Shown here piece after piece: positions 63,081 to 64,000 of a DNA stretch of 64,000 nt. The notes beneath the pieces are model-generated. The model saw only the letters and a list, made by a program, of their open reading frames with translations. It was not told the DNA's origin and did no database searches. Both the position numbers and the translations under genes were made by a program. This DNA is from CAYQEC01 sp964569015 (GTDB lineage Bacteria; Actinomycetota; Acidimicrobiia; Spongiisociales; UBA5794), in the NCBI GenBank assembly GCA_964569015.1, contig CAZMSN010000003.1, forward strand, positions 31,323 through 95,322, read 5' to 3'. Position 1 is the stretch's first letter. Each line of letters begins with the position of its first letter.

Positions 63081-63087
63081 AGAACGA

Positions 63088-63124
63088 GGAAGCGGCCCCC
63101 CCGTTTCGGGGGGGAGCCGCTTCC
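63088..63124. terminator. Bidirectional terminator between convergent genes
   Basis: GGAAGCGGC followed by C6G pairs with CG7 and GCCGCTTCC around a TTT loop, giving a stem of about 16 bp with one bulged position. It lies 8 nt after the small membrane protein gene and 30 nt from the stop of the minus-strand LPXTG gene. Confidence 0.8.
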
Positions 63125-63153
63125 GTCTCGGGCAGGGCGGGAACCAGACGGGC

Positions 63154-64000
63154 TCAGGCTGAGAGCGGGCGACGCTTGGAACGGGTAGCTACGAGGAGGG
63201 CACCTCCGGTCGCCAGCAACAGCAGGCCCAAGAGGGCGATGGTGCCGACCTCCATACCGGTACGGGGAAGCGATCCTGCGATGCCGAAGTCGGCAGCGAG
63301 GAAGCTCTCGTCCAGGCCGAGATCGACGGTGAACGATCCGGCCGTGGTGAGCGAGGTGCTCTCGGGCGCAGTGGACATCACGATCGTAACCACATAGGTA
63401 CCGGGATCGAGGGCCGCGAACAGGTACCTGCCGTCGGCGTTCGTCACCTGGGTGAGGACCTCGTTGGTGTCCCGGTTGGTGAGGCGGATGGTGACGCCCG
63501 AAACGCCCTCTTCGTAGGAGTCTTGGATGCCGTCCTTGTCCTCGTCGAACCACACGGTGTCACCGATGGTTCCTGAGGCAAGCACTTGGCTGGCGAGCAC
63601 GGTCGCGTCGTCCCAGTCGTCACCCTCACCGTCGCCGGGTGTCGAGTCGACGTCGTCCTCGTTGGCTGCGGTGACCTCGGCCACGTTGGTGAACGTGCCT
63701 GGCTCGTCCACGGTGACGACGATCGTGTGCATGGTCGAGGCGCCGACGGGGAGACTACCGATCGTCCACACGCCGGTGGCCGGGTCGTAGGCCCCATCCC
63801 CGTTGTCCGAGACGTACGTGACGCCGGCGGGGAGAGTGTCGGTGACGACGACGCCGCTGGCGGCGTCGGGACCCTGGTTGACCACGGTGATGGTGAAGGT
63901 GGTCTCGTCCCCCACCGTCACGTCGCCCGGGCCAGCGCTCTTCACGAGCTCAAGATCGATGACCGGGGGAGGAGCGACCGCGGTGACGACGGCGTCGTCC
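63154..64000 (-). CDS. LPXTG-anchored surface protein, C-terminal part
   Basis: The frame is open at the right edge; about 281 residues are visible. A DUF11-like repeat (TVGDETTFTITVVNQGPDAA; VVTDTLPAGVTYVSDNGDG) is followed by an SdrD-B/Cna-B-like domain (GDTVWFDEDKDGIQDSYEEG; GVTIRLTNRDTNEVLTQVTN). The C-terminus is a sortase signal: LPRTG, a hydrophobic stretch (GTIALLGLLLLATGGALLVA) and a basic tail. It should be attached to peptidoglycan by a sortase not seen here. The DxDxDG-like run suggests calcium binding. Likely a stalk or adhesin; the N-terminal function is unknown. Confidence 0.85.
   Translation of the reverse strand, partial: DDAVVTAVAPPPVIDLELVKSAGPGDVTVGDETTFTITVVNQGPDAASGVVVTDTLPAGVTYVSDNGDGAYDPATGVWTIGSLPVGASTMHTIVVTVDEPGTFTNVAEVTAANEDDVDSTPGDGEGDDWDDATVLASQVLASGTIGDTVWFDEDKDGIQDSYEEGVSGVTIRLTNRDTNEVLTQVTNADGRYLFAALDPGTYVVTIVMSTAPESTSLTTAGSFTVDLGLDESFLAADFGIAGSLPRTGMEVGTIALLGLLLLATGGALLVATRSKRRPLSA

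Overview
The window is a 64 kb piece of high-GC DNA, gene-dense and mostly on the + strand, with many start/stop overlaps of the ATGA, GTGA and TGATG type. It looks like a draft or metagenome-assembled genome of an actinomycete, most probably an Acidimicrobiia-like lineage. The reasons are an actinobacterial integration host factor gene (mihF) next to rpoZ and coaBC, a helicase-degenerate actinobacterial PriA, monoderm type IV pili without a secretin, a type IV pilus cluster inserted in the shikimate genes, and several apparently leaderless genes. A 100-N scaffold gap at 43520-43619 interrupts priA. No tRNA, rRNA, IS element, prophage or CRISPR array was seen, and no gene-free stretch exceeds about 265 bases.

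Layout. 1-5.1 kb: the 3' part of relA, then three overlapping genes for prepilin-like proteins with large extracellular parts. 5.1-15.6 kb: housekeeping genes (metallo-beta-lactamase-fold hydrolase, aspS, rarA, a small membrane protein, hisS, alaS, ruvX, mltG, aroE). 15.6-25.5 kb: type IV pilus cluster pilB-pilT-pilC-pilA1-pilA2-pilD-pilM-pilN-pilO-pilP-like. 25.6-30.4 kb: aroC-aroK-aroB-pepQ-efp-nusB. 30.5-39.8 kb: a pyrimidine operon (pyrR-pyrB-pyrC-carA-carB-pyrD-pyrF) behind a PyrR-type leader with a small coupled upstream ORF, then mihF. 39.8-45.2 kb: an archaeal-type cytidylate kinase in the slot where gmk is expected, then rpoZ, coaBC, priA, def, fmt. 45.2-46.6 kb (minus strand): a four-helix membrane protein and a PPK2-family kinase. 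46.7-51.9 kb: rpe, a REC-GGDEF protein, and an FMN-riboswitch-led riboflavin operon (ribD-ribE-ribBA-ribH). 51.9-54.1 kb: infC-rpmI-rplT behind an attenuator-like leader, then an RNA methyltransferase. 54.1-59.2 kb: a Phe-rich leader peptide and attenuator-like structure, then pheS-pheT-argF-mpg. 59.2-64 kb: a class A penicillin-binding protein (minus), tyrS, a small membrane protein, a bidirectional terminator and the C-terminal part of an LPXTG surface protein (minus).

The most interesting signal is a shared promoter-like motif, CTCA(A/G) - 16 or 17 nt - (G/T)CCGA(T/C)(A/G)(A/C/G), before five pilus loci: the remote minor-pilin operon, pilB, pilT, pilA1 and pilA2. It resembles the FliA/WhiG/SigD (sigma-28 family) consensus. 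At two loci the start codon lies exactly 7 nt past the -10-like box, which suggests leaderless mRNAs. At the other three a hairpin with a 5-nt loop sits just before the Shine-Dalgarno. The window is also rich in RNA-level control: the pyr leader, the pheST leader peptide, the infC attenuator and the FMN riboswitch.
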